Below, piece by piece: positions 34,607 to 42,531 of a stretch of 64,000 nt of DNA. The DNA is from Frankia sp. AgB1.9 (GTDB lineage Bacteria; Actinomycetota; Actinomycetes; Frankiales; Frankiaceae). The notes below the pieces were generated by a model. That model was not told where the DNA came from. It searched no databases and was given only the letters and a program-made list of their open reading frames with translations. The position numbers and the translations under genes were made by a program. The DNA is taken from NCBI RefSeq assembly GCF_016786355.1, contig NZ_JADWYX010000003.1, forward strand, positions 1-64,000, read 5' to 3'. Position 1 is the first letter of the stretch, and each line of letters begins with the position of its first letter.

Positions 34607-34698
34607 TGTCCCGTCCAGACCGACCCGGAGGCGGGTCTGGACGGGCCACCCCTGATGACGCGCCTCCGGCCCCTCTCCAAGAGCGAAGGACGACGTGA
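34606..34698 (+). CDS. 30-residue coupled ORF
   Basis: MSRPDRPGGGSGRATPDDAP and ten further residues; Pro/Gly/Arg-rich and probably disordered. Start and stop overlap both neighbours (TGATG at each end), so it fits the coupled operon and may serve mainly as a translational bridge. Confidence 0.38.
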   Translation: MSRPDRPGGGSGRATPDDAPPAPLQERRTT

Positions 34699-35027
34699 TG
34701 GCAACCCTACCGATCTCTGCCGAGGCGCGGCGAAGCGCGTTGCTTCTGCTGGCTTCCCGGTGCGCGGGTCACGGCTCGCTGTCGGCGATACGCCGGGACG
34801 CGGACAGCTACCTGCCTGACCTGGCCGACCTCACAAACACCGAGGAGCGGGCAGCCGCTTGGTCGGAGCTCCTCGACCTGGTCGACCGGCCGATCCCGTC
34901 GACGCAGCTCGAGCTGGTCGGGTGGACCTCGATGATCCGCCGACAGCTGCTGATCCTGGTCCCGCCGACGGCCTTGAACTATCCCGTCCAGCCGGCCGCC
35001 GAGGCGACGCAGGAGGTGTCGGCGTGA
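34698..35027 (+). CDS. hypothetical early phage protein
   Basis: A 109-residue helical protein (EARRSALLLLASRCAGHGSL; AWSELLDLVDRPIPSTQLEL). A GAAGGA site precedes the start. Its stop overlaps the next GTG. No family recognised. Confidence 0.6.
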   Translation: MATLPISAEARRSALLLLASRCAGHGSLSAIRRDADSYLPDLADLTNTEERAAAWSELLDLVDRPIPSTQLELVGWTSMIRRQLLILVPPTALNYPVQPAAEATQEVSA

Positions 35028-35272
35028 CGGCGATCGCTCCGACGGGTAACGACGGCCGGTACAGCCGCATCTACCTGTCCGCCCTGGAGCCGACCGCCGA
35101 GGAAGTCGCGGAGGCCGCGGACGCCGGTGGGCCTGAGCCGAGGTCGCTGGTCGAGACCGTTGCGCGCCTCGACCGGGCGCTGACCGCCAGGGACCGCCAG
35201 CAGGCGGCGCGCCTGATCCGCGCGTTGCGCGCCGGTGCCCGCGGCGCTACGGAGGTGCCGTCGTGGGTGTGA
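35024..35272 (+). CDS. hypothetical early phage protein
   Basis: An 82-residue protein, helical and charged (LVETVARLDRALTARDRQQA, then ARLIRALRAGARG). GTG start overlaps the preceding stop, and its end overlaps the zinc-ribbon gene by 10 bases. Function unknown. Confidence 0.55.
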   Translation: MTAIAPTGNDGRYSRIYLSALEPTAEEVAEAADAGGPEPRSLVETVARLDRALTARDRQQAARLIRALRAGARGATEVPSWV

Positions 35273-35664
35273 CCGTCGAGCGGATGACCCTGCTCCTGCC
35301 TGACCCAGTGTTGGCCGGGCCGGCGTGCTCCGGCTGTGGTGGCAAGGGGATCACGGGCGACCAGTACGTGTGGTCGGAGTCGACGCCGGAGCTGCTCGTC
35401 GACGTGCTTTGCCCGGTGTGCACCGGTTGCGGCTCGGCGGACCACGTCGGCTGCGAGACGACCCGGCACGCCGAGCAGGACGACGAGTACGACGAGTACG
35501 ACGACGAACAGGCTGACCCCACGTCGTGTCCGTCCTGCGGCGGTCGCCGTTGGTGGGCGTGCCAGGGCTTCACCGACACCGAGGCCTACACGCTGCGGGT
35601 GCCGTGCGGCTGTTCCGAGGCCGAGTTCACGCCCGTCCCGGCCGGCTCGGCGGTGACGCGGTGA
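35263..35664 (+). CDS. zinc-ribbon protein with DnaJ-like CxxCxG repeats
   Basis: A 133-residue protein containing CSGCGGKG, CPVCTGCG and CPSCGGRRWWACQG, then PCGCSEAEF, enough Cys for two zinc ribbons. A very acidic stretch (DDEYDEYDDEQAD) separates the second and third motif. Small phage proteins of this type often bind nucleic acid or partner proteins. It directly precedes, and overlaps by one base, the BldD-like gene. Confidence 0.65.
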   Translation: MGVTVERMTLLLPDPVLAGPACSGCGGKGITGDQYVWSESTPELLVDVLCPVCTGCGSADHVGCETTRHAEQDDEYDEYDDEQADPTSCPSCGGRRWWACQGFTDTEAYTLRVPCGCSEAEFTPVPAGSAVTR

Positions 35665-36191
35665 TGCCCGTCGTCTCTCCGGGCGCGTACCAGCTGGCGC
35701 TCGGGGAGCGGCTGCGGGCGATCCGCAACCAGCAGGGGTTGTCGCTGAAGGGGGTCGAGGAGAAGTCCGGCGGCCGGTGGAAGGCCGTTGTCGTCGGCGC
35801 GTATGAGCGGGGAGACCGGGCGGTTACGGTCGACCGCCTGGCCCAGCTCGCCGAGTTCTACGGCATCCCGGTGGCAGAGCTGCTGCCCGAGGGCGGCTCG
35901 CAGAGGTCGGCGGCGGCCGACAGGCGTCCGAGGTTGGTTGTCGCGCTGCCGGCGCTCGCGGCTCTCCCGCGAGAGGCCGCCGCGATCAATCGGTACCTGC
36001 AGACGATCCGTCAGGAGCGAGGCGACTGGGCGGGGGACGTGCTCTCGCTGCGTGCCGACGATGTCCGGGTCTTGGCTGTGATCCTCGGTGTGAGCCGCTC
36101 CGGTCTTTTCGAGGCCTTCGCCGACTGGGGGCTGCTCGCGGCGTCGTCCGCGAAGGCGGCCGACCTGGGCGATGGGTACGAGCCGTGGTGA
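35664..36191 (+). CDS. BldD-like transcriptional regulator with c-di-GMP signature
   Basis: A 175-residue protein closely resembling the Streptomyces master regulator BldD. The N-terminal helix-turn-helix is nearly identical in pattern: LRAIRNQQGLSLKGVEEKS, RWKAVVVGAYERGDRAVTVD, LAEFYGIPVAELLPEG. The C-terminal domain has RGDWAGDVLSLRADD, which satisfies the BldD c-di-GMP-binding signature R-x-D-x8-R-x-x-D exactly. BldD dimerised by c-di-GMP represses development and sporulation genes. The gene is embedded in a coupled run of early prophage genes (stop of previous gene overlaps ATG), so it is phage-borne, not the host copy. It could read host c-di-GMP for phage control or interfere with host BldD targets. 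Confidence 0.85.
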   Translation: MPVVSPGAYQLALGERLRAIRNQQGLSLKGVEEKSGGRWKAVVVGAYERGDRAVTVDRLAQLAEFYGIPVAELLPEGGSQRSAAADRRPRLVVALPALAALPREAAAINRYLQTIRQERGDWAGDVLSLRADDVRVLAVILGVSRSGLFEAFADWGLLAASSAKAADLGDGYEPW

Positions 36192-36580
36192 CCCCGCTCG
36201 CGACCGCGGCCGGCGTGCCGGCGGCGCTGGCGGCACAGGTCGATGCGCTGCACACCGCCGCCGACTGGGTGGCCGCGCATCCCCATCTGCCGATCGGGGA
36301 GATCTCGGCGCGGCCGGGCGGGCAGATCAGGATCCACCTTCGCGGCTCGGGCCCGGATGAGGCGGCCGGCGCGCTGCGTCGCCTCGGCGCCGGGTTGCCC
36401 TCGGCCGAGCTGCGCCCCTGCGAGGGCCGGGAGCTGTCGGCCGGCCGGTGGGGGCGCCGCCTCGAGCTTCATGTCCCGGTGCCCGGGATCGAGCTGATCC
36501 TGTGGACCTACGAGGCGGTGCCGGCGCCGCGTATGGCGGCGGCCGGTTGTCGTCCGGCCCGTCTGGCGGCCGTCCGATGA
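36188..36580 (+). CDS. hypothetical early phage protein
   Basis: A 130-residue protein starting at a GTG overlapping the BldD-like stop. AALAAQVDALHTAADWVAAH is helical, followed by beta-rich QIRIHLRGSGPDEAAGALRR and RLELHVPVPGIELILWTYEA. Resembles small actinophage proteins of unknown role. Confidence 0.6.
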   Translation: MTPLATAAGVPAALAAQVDALHTAADWVAAHPHLPIGEISARPGGQIRIHLRGSGPDEAAGALRRLGAGLPSAELRPCEGRELSAGRWGRRLELHVPVPGIELILWTYEAVPAPRMAAAGCRPARLAAVR

Positions 36581-36813
36581 CCGGGCTCGCCGGTCCGCTG
36601 ACCGAGACTCAGGTGCGGGTACTCGCGGCCGCGCATGACGCTCAGGTCACCGCGAACGGCTTCGGCGCGCCGGGCTGGACGTCGACCGCGGCCGCGCGCC
36701 GGGTCCTGCTGATCTTCGGCCGTGCGGTGCCCGCGGACGCGCTCCTGGCGGCCCTCGACTTCCTCGCGGCCCGCGGGGACCTGGCCCACAAGGTGTCCAC
36801 GGCCGGGGTGTAG
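36577..36813 (+). CDS. hypothetical early phage protein
   Basis: A 78-residue helical protein (TETQVRVLAAAHDAQVTANG; DALLAALDFLAARGDLAHKV), possibly a winged helix. ATGA overlap with the preceding gene. Confidence 0.55.
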   Translation: MTGLAGPLTETQVRVLAAAHDAQVTANGFGAPGWTSTAAARRVLLIFGRAVPADALLAALDFLAARGDLAHKVSTAGV

Positions 36814-36857
36814 CTGTACCGGCTGGTCGCGCTGTCCGCACCGCGAGGTGATGCCTG

Positions 36858-37052
36858 ATGGCGGACTCTCCGGGCAAGACGCTCCAACCGGATCTGGTGC
36901 TGCGTCCTATCACGCCTTCGGAGGCGTGGCGCACGGCGCTGTTCGCGGCGTCGCTGACGACCGACGTCGACGAGGTCCGTACCTGGATGGCGATGCTCGG
37001 CCTCGGCGTCGATCTGCTGCGCGCTGGCCGGAAGGAGGCCGGCCGTGGCTGA
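36858..37052 (+). CDS. hypothetical early phage protein
   Basis: A 64-residue protein with GAGGTG upstream. Helical: PSEAWRTALFAASLTTDVDE, TWMAMLGLGVDLLRAG. No family recognised. Confidence 0.5.
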   Translation: MADSPGKTLQPDLVLRPITPSEAWRTALFAASLTTDVDEVRTWMAMLGLGVDLLRAGRKEAGRG

Positions 37053-37104
37053 GTCCGCCAGGAACGCCGAGGAGCTGGCCGAACTGCCGAGGAGGCGTGG
37101 ATGA
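37045..37104 (+). CDS. 19-residue coupled ORF
   Basis: GTG-initiated frame MAESARNAEELAELPRRRG whose start lies inside the previous gene and whose stop overlaps the next ATG. Likely a translational bridge; coding status uncertain. Confidence 0.3.
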   Translation: MAESARNAEELAELPRRRG

Positions 37105-37466
37105 GCGCCGAGGTACTTCCGCTCGCCGAGCTCGTCGAGATGGACGCCCAGGCGAAGACGTCGCTTCGGCACCTGCGGGAAGCGAAGTGGCGGCGGGAGC
37201 GGTCCGCGCACACGGGGACCTGCCGGGGTTGCACGGTCGAGATCGATTGGGTGCTGACCACGTCGAATCCGCCGGAGTGGATGCCGCTCGACAAGGAGCC
37301 GGCCGCGGACGGCACGGTCGCCGTGATCAAGAGCGGTGTCACCGATGTCGGCGTCGTGAACCCCGGGCCCGATGTCGACCCCGGCGGGCCGCGACGGGTG
37401 CCGCACTGGGCGACCTGCATCGGCGTCGATGCGTTCCGCCGGCGACATCGGGAGCGCCGCCCCTAA
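37101..37466 (+). CDS. hypothetical phage protein with CxxC
   Basis: A 121-residue protein. HTGTCRGCTVEIDWVLTTSN and later HWATCIGVDAFRRR suggest one metal-binding site using two distant Cys groups; the middle is beta-rich. Function unknown. Confidence 0.55.
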   Translation: MSAEVLPLAELVEMDAQAKTSLRHLREAKWRRERSAHTGTCRGCTVEIDWVLTTSNPPEWMPLDKEPAADGTVAVIKSGVTDVGVVNPGPDVDPGGPRRVPHWATCIGVDAFRRRHRERRP

Positions 37467-37493
37467 CCCCATCACCAGACGAGAGGAACCGCG

Positions 37494-37802
37494 ATGCCCT
37501 TGCCGATCCGCTTGGCGGCCAGGCTGCCGAAGAAGTCGCAGGAGAACGGCCTGCTGGCCATCGTGGCTGACTTCCTCCGCCGCCCGCACGACGAGGTGAT
37601 CGCGGTCGTCCGCCTGCGCACGACGAAGAAGACGACCGACTTCGAGTCGGACGATGGCGCGGTGCCGACGATCGGCATCTTCGACATCGAGCCGATCCTC
37701 GACGAGGCCTCCGCGGCGCGAGTCGCGGAGGCCTCGCGGGATGCCAAGGACCGACGCACCGGGGTACGCCGGCTCCCGTTCGTCGACGAGGCGTCGTCGT
37801 GA
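37494..37802 (+). CDS. hypothetical phage protein
   Basis: A 102-residue protein with GAGAGGA before the ATG. VIAVVRLRTTKKTTDFESDD and TIGIFDIEPILDEASAARVA resemble a family of small actinophage proteins (unnamed) encoded near replication genes. Stop overlaps the next GTG. Confidence 0.58.
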   Translation: MPLPIRLAARLPKKSQENGLLAIVADFLRRPHDEVIAVVRLRTTKKTTDFESDDGAVPTIGIFDIEPILDEASAARVAEASRDAKDRRTGVRRLPFVDEASS

Positions 37803-38068
37803 GCGCGATGAGCGCCGTGACCGCTGGTGGGGTCCTGCTCTACATCCTCGGCGGCGTGTCGATCATCGCGCTGATCGCGTGGGTCAGCTGGATCGCACTG
37901 CAGGGCCTGGTCCAGATCGCGCGGCTCGCGGACTCCCTGTCCCGGTCGCGCACGGCCCGCGCCGAGCGCCGGGCCCGGTTGGAACAGGCCGAGAAGACCC
38001 AGGTCATCACCCGCACGCCGGGCCGCGGGATCAGGCGCGACTCCTGGCCCTTGGACCGGGGGCGGTGA
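37799..38068 (+). CDS. small single-span membrane protein
   Basis: An 89-residue protein with one long membrane segment (LLYILGGVSIIALIAWVSWI) followed by a basic, helical cytoplasmic tail (RTARAERRARLEQAEKTQV). Coupled at both ends. Too early in the operon for a holin; could be a superinfection-exclusion factor, which is speculation. Confidence 0.55.
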   Translation: MSAMSAVTAGGVLLYILGGVSIIALIAWVSWIALQGLVQIARLADSLSRSRTARAERRARLEQAEKTQVITRTPGRGIRRDSWPLDRGR

Positions 38069-38508
38069 CAGGAGCGCGACCGCCTTGGCTCGTGAAGCCG
38101 GACGAGGCGCCGGCCGGCCTGGCGACCGGGCTGCGCGATGAACCGACGCCCGCGACCCGGCGACTCGTTCTTGACCGTGCCGAAGGGCACTGCGAGTCCT
38201 GCGGCTGTCTCCTGGTCCCGGGCCGGTACAGCGTCCACCATCGCCGGCCGAGCGGGATGGGAGGGACACGCGCCGAGATCGCGCATGGCCCGTCCAACCT
38301 GCTCGTGGTCTGCGGCCGAGACAACCGCTCTGGCTGCCACGGCCTGATCCACAGCAATCCGGTCGCTGGCCGTGACGCGGGGCTGCTCGTGCGCCAGGGC
38401 GCCGATCCCGCCGTCGTCCAGGCCCTGATCCGCGGCCGGCTGGCGTGGCTCGGCGCAGATGGCACCTACCACTTCCTACCGACAGATTCCGAGGAGCCCC
38501 ACTCGTGA
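38065..38508 (+). CDS. HNH-type nuclease-like protein
   Basis: A 147-residue protein (GTG start overlapping the preceding stop). The motif CESCGCLLVPGRYSVHHRRP provides a zinc pair and the His-His of an HNH core, followed by SNLLVVCGRDNRSGCHGLIH with the Asn and final His. Layout fits small phage HNH proteins, which may nick DNA or act with the terminase or replication genes. Confidence 0.68.
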   Translation: MTGARPPWLVKPDEAPAGLATGLRDEPTPATRRLVLDRAEGHCESCGCLLVPGRYSVHHRRPSGMGGTRAEIAHGPSNLLVVCGRDNRSGCHGLIHSNPVAGRDAGLLVRQGADPAVVQALIRGRLAWLGADGTYHFLPTDSEEPHS

Positions 38509-38687
38509 TCGCCTTGCTGATACCCGCCGCGCTGCTGTGCGTGGTGCTCGCCGCGCCCGAGCTCCTGGCGCCCGTGCGCGCGCTGCTGCTCCGGGCCCGG
38601 GCTGGCGGCGCCGCTGGGGCGTGTGCGGAGCACGAGCCGGTCGCGGCGTCGGCTGTGGCCGTCCACTCGACGACCCGGAGGCAGTAA
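38505..38687 (+). CDS. small membrane-anchored protein
   Basis: A 60-residue protein whose first 30 residues are hydrophobic (IALLIPAALLCVVLAAPELL). GTG start overlaps the previous stop; its TAA overlaps the next ATG (TAATG). Function unknown. Confidence 0.48.
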   Translation: MIALLIPAALLCVVLAAPELLAPVRALLLRARAGGAAGACAEHEPVAASAVAVHSTTRRQ

Positions 38688-39979
38688 TGCCGTTCGGGAA
38701 GATCTGCGACACCCTCTGGCACCACCCGAAGTGGCGGTCGGCGAGCAAGAACGCACGGTCCCTCTGGACGACGGCGCACTCGCATTGCGACGCGAACCTG
38801 ACCGACGGCCTGGTCCTAGCAACCTCGCTGCCCATGCTGGACGGCACTGAGGAAGAGGCCGCGGCCCTCGTCCAGGCCAAACTGTGGGACCCCGTCGCGG
38901 ACGGGAACGGCGTGCTGGTGGGTTGGCAGTTTCACGACTGGCTCGACTACAACCCGAGCCGCGCTGAGGTCCTGGCCGACCGCAAGCTGCGCGCCGCAGC
39001 CCGAGCACTGCCCGGGCTGCGCCGTGAGGTCCGCGGCCGCGACGGGTCGACATGCCGGTACTGCGGCCGGCGCGTCGTCTGGTCGGATCGTCGGTCCGGG
39101 ATCGGCGGAACGTACGACGTGGTCGACCCGGCCGAGGACGTGACTGCGGACAACCTGGTCGTCTCCTGCCGGCGGTGCGCCGGGCAGAAGGCAGGCCGCG
39201 ACGTCGACGCCGCTGGGATGCGCCTCGGCCCGGCCGAGTCGCCTGCCACCGGCCGGCCGGGACAGTCGAGCGGCATGGTGCGCCCGTTCTCGCCACGATC
39301 CGAGACCGTTCCTGAGGCTAACCCAGGACGTTCCGAGACCGTTTCTGGATCGAGTCCTGGTCGTTCCGAAATCGTGCCCGAGTCGGACCTGGGTATGCAC
39401 CAGCCCCCATACCCAGCCCCATCACCCCTTCGGGGTGGTGATGGGGCTGGGGGCGTACCGCCACGCGCCCGGCGGCCGCGGGCCGTGCGCACGGCCACGG
39501 CCCCGCAGCCTCCCGCCTTCACGGCCGCGGATGCGCCGCCGCGTCCCAGGCCGGACGTAACCGCACGTGGGGGAGCCCAAGCCCTCGACGAACTGCGCAG
39601 GGCTCAGGCGCGCCGCGACGAGCAGGCGCAGGAGCGCCATGCCGCCGAGCGGACCGCCCGCGAGCGCCAGCGCCATGCCGCCGAGGAGCTCCGCGCGCGC
39701 GAGCAGCTGCGCCTCGCCGAGTTCGCCGCGCCGGCGCCGGCGCCGGCCCCCCCCGCCCCGCCGGGCGCGCACGCGCCCCCCCCCCGCGCGCCGCCGCTGG
39801 CGGGCGGGGCCCCGCCCCGCCCCCCCCGCCCGGTCCGCCGCCGCGACGCTCCCGACGTCCCGTGGAGTCAGCTCGCGCTGCGGCTGCTCCTCGCCGTGCC
39901 CGATGCCACGAACACCGTGAGCACGACCGTCACGACTGAACGACGGCCCGCCCGCCGCGCGCTGACGGCGACCGCCTGA
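38687..39979 (+). CDS. replication-associated HNH protein with disordered C-terminus
   Basis: A 430-residue protein. The N-terminus (FGKICDTLWHHPKWRSASKN ... ARSLWTTAHSHC) resembles the DNA-binding start of phage replisome-organiser proteins. Residues about 120-175 contain an HNH zinc domain (CRYCGRRVVW ... DNLVVSCRRCAGQKAG). Then come three imperfect 11-residue repeats around GRSETVPE and a long Pro/Ala/Arg region with a coiled-coil segment (ERTARERQRHAAEELRAREQ). The DNA has a 15-bp hairpin at 39412-39451 and a run of ten C near 39780, so the tail may be unstable or misassembled. Confidence 0.6.
   Translation: MPFGKICDTLWHHPKWRSASKNARSLWTTAHSHCDANLTDGLVLATSLPMLDGTEEEAAALVQAKLWDPVADGNGVLVGWQFHDWLDYNPSRAEVLADRKLRAAARALPGLRREVRGRDGSTCRYCGRRVVWSDRRSGIGGTYDVVDPAEDVTADNLVVSCRRCAGQKAGRDVDAAGMRLGPAESPATGRPGQSSGMVRPFSPRSETVPEANPGRSETVSGSSPGRSEIVPESDLGMHQPPYPAPSPLRGGDGAGGVPPRARRPRAVRTATAPQPPAFTAADAPPRPRPDVTARGGAQALDELRRAQARRDEQAQERHAAERTARERQRHAAEELRAREQLRLAEFAAPAPAPAPPAPPGAHAPPPRAPPLAGGAPPRPPRPVRRRDAPDVPWSQLALRLLLAVPDATNTVSTTVTTERRPARRALTATA
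39412..39451 (+). repeat. strong hairpin inside the HNH-protein gene
   Basis: CCCAGCCCCATCACC (39412-39426) pairs perfectly with GGTGATGGGGCTGGG (39437-39451). The ten-base loop CCTTCGGGGT can itself close on a TTCG tetraloop. No T tract follows. It sits where the HNH part meets the disordered tail and could attenuate transcription or mark a recombination joint. Confidence 0.6.
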
Positions 39980-39987
39980 GGAGACCG

Positions 39988-40230
39988 ATGGGTACCGAGA
40001 TCACAACCATTGACGCGCTGTCGAAGCGGCTCGGCGAAGTCGAGCGACGGCTCGCCACGGTGGAGCGCACGGACAACGTCCTGGCGGGCGCACTGCTGCC
40101 GTTCGCCATGTCTCCGCTGCTCGGTGCCTCGACGTGGAAGTCGCTGGAGCAGCTGCACACCGCTGTGAAGGCGTGGCTGGACGCCCGCGCCAGCCTCGGA
40201 CCGGAGCACGAGGACGATCCCCATGGATAA
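39988..40230 (+). CDS. small coiled-coil phage protein
   Basis: An 80-residue protein with GGAG before its ATG. TTIDALSKRLGEVERRLATV is a short coiled coil; the remainder is helical. No recognised family. Confidence 0.5.
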   Translation: MGTEITTIDALSKRLGEVERRLATVERTDNVLAGALLPFAMSPLLGASTWKSLEQLHTAVKAWLDARASLGPEHEDDPHG

Positions 40231-40250
40231 CCGGGTGGATCTTGTCATAG

Positions 40251-40493
40251 GTGATCGTCACTATCGGTTGCGTGGGCTACTACGTATGTTCGGCGGACCG
40301 GGACGAGGCCGCGGACTGCGCCGTCCCGCTGCCCTCGCCTGCCCACCCGGCGGACTGCCCAGGCCTCGTCGAGACACCGGACGGCCGGGCGCGGCCGTGC
40401 CTGATCTGCCGGCCGTGGCTGCGCACGACCCTGCGCACCGGCCGGGCCCGGGTCAGGGCCATGTCCGCGTCCGGGCGGCGCCGCCAGGCCTGA
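40251..40493 (+). CDS. Cys-rich hypothetical phage protein
   Basis: An 80-residue frame from GTG 40251. Cys residues in IGCVGYYVCSAD, ADCAVPL, ADCPGLVE and RPCLICRPW suggest zinc binding. A competing frame from ATG 40223 crosses this stretch but has poorer codon bias here. Confidence 0.5.
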   Translation: MIVTIGCVGYYVCSADRDEAADCAVPLPSPAHPADCPGLVETPDGRARPCLICRPWLRTTLRTGRARVRAMSASGRRRQA

Positions 40494-40750
40494 ACGGCCG
40501 CTGGGAGCCTGCGGCCGAGGCGGTCGGGCCGCTGGTCCTGCGAATCGCCGAGCTCGAGGAACTCGCTGCGGCCTGCACCTGCGACAGGGCCACCCGCGCC
40601 GACCTCGGCACGCGATACATCGGCGACCGGGCGCTGACGGCCACCGAGGCCGCCGAGATGCGCGCGGCAGTCGCGGCCGCCCAAGCCTGGCACGACTCGA
40701 TTCGGCTCGGCGGCGCCGTCCTCGACCAGGACCACCCGCTCATCCCCTGA
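40490..40750 (+). CDS. helical phage protein, possible CTG start
   Basis: About 86 residues: GPLVLRIAELEELAAACTCD ... DRALTATEAAEMRAAVAAAQ. No ATG or GTG is available in a sensible place. A CTG at 40490 overlaps the previous stop as CTGA, like the other coupled genes. The alternative is a longer frame from ATG 40223. Confidence 0.45.
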   Translation: MNGRWEPAAEAVGPLVLRIAELEELAAACTCDRATRADLGTRYIGDRALTATEAAEMRAAVAAAQAWHDSIRLGGAVLDQDHPLIP

Positions 40751-40827
40751 AACGGGTGCGGCCGGCTGGTAGCACAGCCGGCCGCGCGGCCCGGACCCCA
40801 AGACCCGACGAAGGAAGGCCCGAACCG

Positions 40828-41322
40828 ATGCCCATTCTGCGTCACCAGCTGGAGCTCGCGCTGGGAGGGACCGCCGCCGATTTCGCCGCCGCGTTCGCCT
40901 CCATGGACCCCGCGACCCGGCTCACCGAGGTGGTGCTCACGGACGCGTCCGGCCGGCCCGTTACCCGGCTGAACCTCACCGTCGCCCGGCTCATCCTGAC
41001 CGCGCCGGCGGTCCCAACCCTGCCGCCAGCCAAGCCGGAACCCGCGCCGCCTACCGAGCCGGAACCCGCTGCCGCCCCACCGGTACAGCCCAAGCCCATA
41101 CCGGTACGTACCGACGCTGAACTGCGCGTACAGCTGCTCCGGCTGGAGCGCCGATCCGACGGCACCGTAGCGATCCAGCGGGCCGCGAAAGCGCTCGGTA
41201 TCGGTTCCTACCGCGCCGAGCGGCTCCTCCGTGATGCCGGTCTGCTCCGCGAGAAGAACAAGCGGGTATCCCGGACCACTTCACGAGCGACCAGCGTCCG
41301 CCGGGCGCTGGCCACCGCCTGA
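40828..41322 (+). CDS. helix-turn-helix-like phage protein
   Basis: A 164-residue protein (AAGGAAGG before the ATG at 40828). The N-terminal domain (LRHQLELALGGTAADFAAAF) is helical with a beta hairpin. A Pro-rich linker precedes a C-terminal segment AIQRAAKALGIGSYRAERLL that looks like a helix-turn-helix, with a basic tail. A DNA-binding role is likely; the target is unknown. Confidence 0.55.
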   Translation: MPILRHQLELALGGTAADFAAAFASMDPATRLTEVVLTDASGRPVTRLNLTVARLILTAPAVPTLPPAKPEPAPPTEPEPAAAPPVQPKPIPVRTDAELRVQLLRLERRSDGTVAIQRAAKALGIGSYRAERLLRDAGLLREKNKRVSRTTSRATSVRRALATA

Positions 41323-41334
41323 CCAAGGAGCACG

Positions 41335-41634
41335 ATGACCAAGATCCTGAACCTGGAAGTCCGCCTCGACGACGCCGCGGCAGTGACCTGCTTCCGACGC
41401 CTGCAGCGCGCTGCGCTCGCTGTGGTCGGCGACGGCCTGCACAGCGTCACCGTCACCATGACCGACCACGTCGCGGGCGCCGACGCCGCTAGCCACCGCG
41501 ACATGGCCGTCGCTGTCGCGGACGAGCTGGCACTGCGCAGTCTCGAGACCCGCGTCGACGAGCGGGTCGCCGATCATCTCGCGCCGCACCTGGGCCTGGT
41601 GCGACCTGCACCGACCGTCGCGGCGGAGGTCTGA
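41335..41634 (+). CDS. hypothetical phage protein
   Basis: A 99-residue protein with CAAGGAG before the ATG. Beta-alpha pattern (KILNLEVRLDDAAAVTCFRR; SVTVTMTDHVAGADAASHRD). No family recognised. Confidence 0.5.
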   Translation: MTKILNLEVRLDDAAAVTCFRRLQRAALAVVGDGLHSVTVTMTDHVAGADAASHRDMAVAVADELALRSLETRVDERVADHLAPHLGLVRPAPTVAAEV

Positions 41635-41637
41635 CCA

Positions 41638-42150
41638 GTGACGATTCACCTGCCAGGCACCTCGGCCGAGCACGCCCCCCGCACCACGCCCGACCAGCCA
41701 TGGGGCGTCGCCGTGTGGTCCCTCCGACAAGCCGCCGACGACCTCGCCAACATGACGATCGGCGTTGGCGCCGATGCGATGCTCCCTGCCACGGAGGTCA
41801 ACCGGATGCTGCGCCGGCATGGCCTCCTCGCCGGCGAAACCACCGCACCCGCACTACCGCCGTGGACGGTGCTCTGGCCGACGAGCCAGCACCTCTTCGC
41901 TATCCCGGCGGTAACCGTGACCGATGCCGAGGCGCTGCGAGCCGCGATTCGTGCCACGGGCGGCGAGGCCCTCGTGGCGGTGCTCGTGGCCCCGGATCAC
42001 GCCAGCGAGCTGGCAGCTTCCGCCCGCGTCGCGGTCGAGGCTGACCAGGCCGCCGCTCGGCGCCGCGCCGAGATGCAGTCGTCGCTCACCCAGCTCGTGC
42101 CGTCAGCTCCGCCGCCCGCATCCACCGGGTCCGCGGGCGATGTCAGCTGA
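41638..42150 (+). CDS. hypothetical phage protein
   Basis: A 170-residue protein starting at GTG 41638. WGVAVWSLRQAADDLANMTI ... MLPATEVNRMLRRHGLLAGE is helical, then a beta segment and a coiled-coil tail (ARVAVEADQAAARRRAEMQS). Function unknown. Confidence 0.5.
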   Translation: MTIHLPGTSAEHAPRTTPDQPWGVAVWSLRQAADDLANMTIGVGADAMLPATEVNRMLRRHGLLAGETTAPALPPWTVLWPTSQHLFAIPAVTVTDAEALRAAIRATGGEALVAVLVAPDHASELAASARVAVEADQAAARRRAEMQSSLTQLVPSAPPPASTGSAGDVS

Positions 42151-42172
42151 CCTGACCATGGAAGGACCGTCC

Positions 42173-42529
42173 ATGACGACCAGCACCACGCCGCCGGCGG
42201 CCGATACCGCGAACGCTCCCCTCGACGTGTGGGCGATCGTCGAGCTCATGGGCCGGGTCCGCCGCGCCGGCCGCGTCCGAGAAGTCACCATCGCCGGCGC
42301 GGGCATGATCCGCCTAGACGTGCCCGCCGGCGTGGACGCCGACGAGCCAGCCGTGACCCAATTCCTCTCGCCGGCTGCGCTCTACGCGATCACTCCGGTC
42401 GCCGAGGACGTCGCCCGGGCGGTCGCGATCCACCAGCGGCCCGAGCCCGTGCATAGCTGGGAGCTGCCGCAGGCGCCGGCGGCCGAGCCGTCGATCCCCC
42501 ATGTCTATGACGAAGACCCGGAGTTCTGA
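42173..42529 (+). CDS. hypothetical phage protein
   Basis: A 118-residue protein; ATG 42173 chosen for GAAGGA upstream. VWAIVELMGRVRRAGRVREV and MIRLDVPAGVDADEPAVTQF, then SPAALYAITPVAEDVARAVA. The same V-W-A-I-V-E-L-M-G pattern is common in actinophage accessory proteins of unknown role. Confidence 0.58.
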   Translation: MTTSTTPPAADTANAPLDVWAIVELMGRVRRAGRVREVTIAGAGMIRLDVPAGVDADEPAVTQFLSPAALYAITPVAEDVARAVAIHQRPEPVHSWELPQAPAAEPSIPHVYDEDPEF

Positions 42530-42531
42530 TC

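Noticed and set aside
40223..40489. N-terminal extension MDNRVDLVIGDRHYRLRG of the helical protein
   Set aside because: Codon bias over 40260-40480 favours the Cys-containing frame. I kept it as an alternative only in the entry at 40490.
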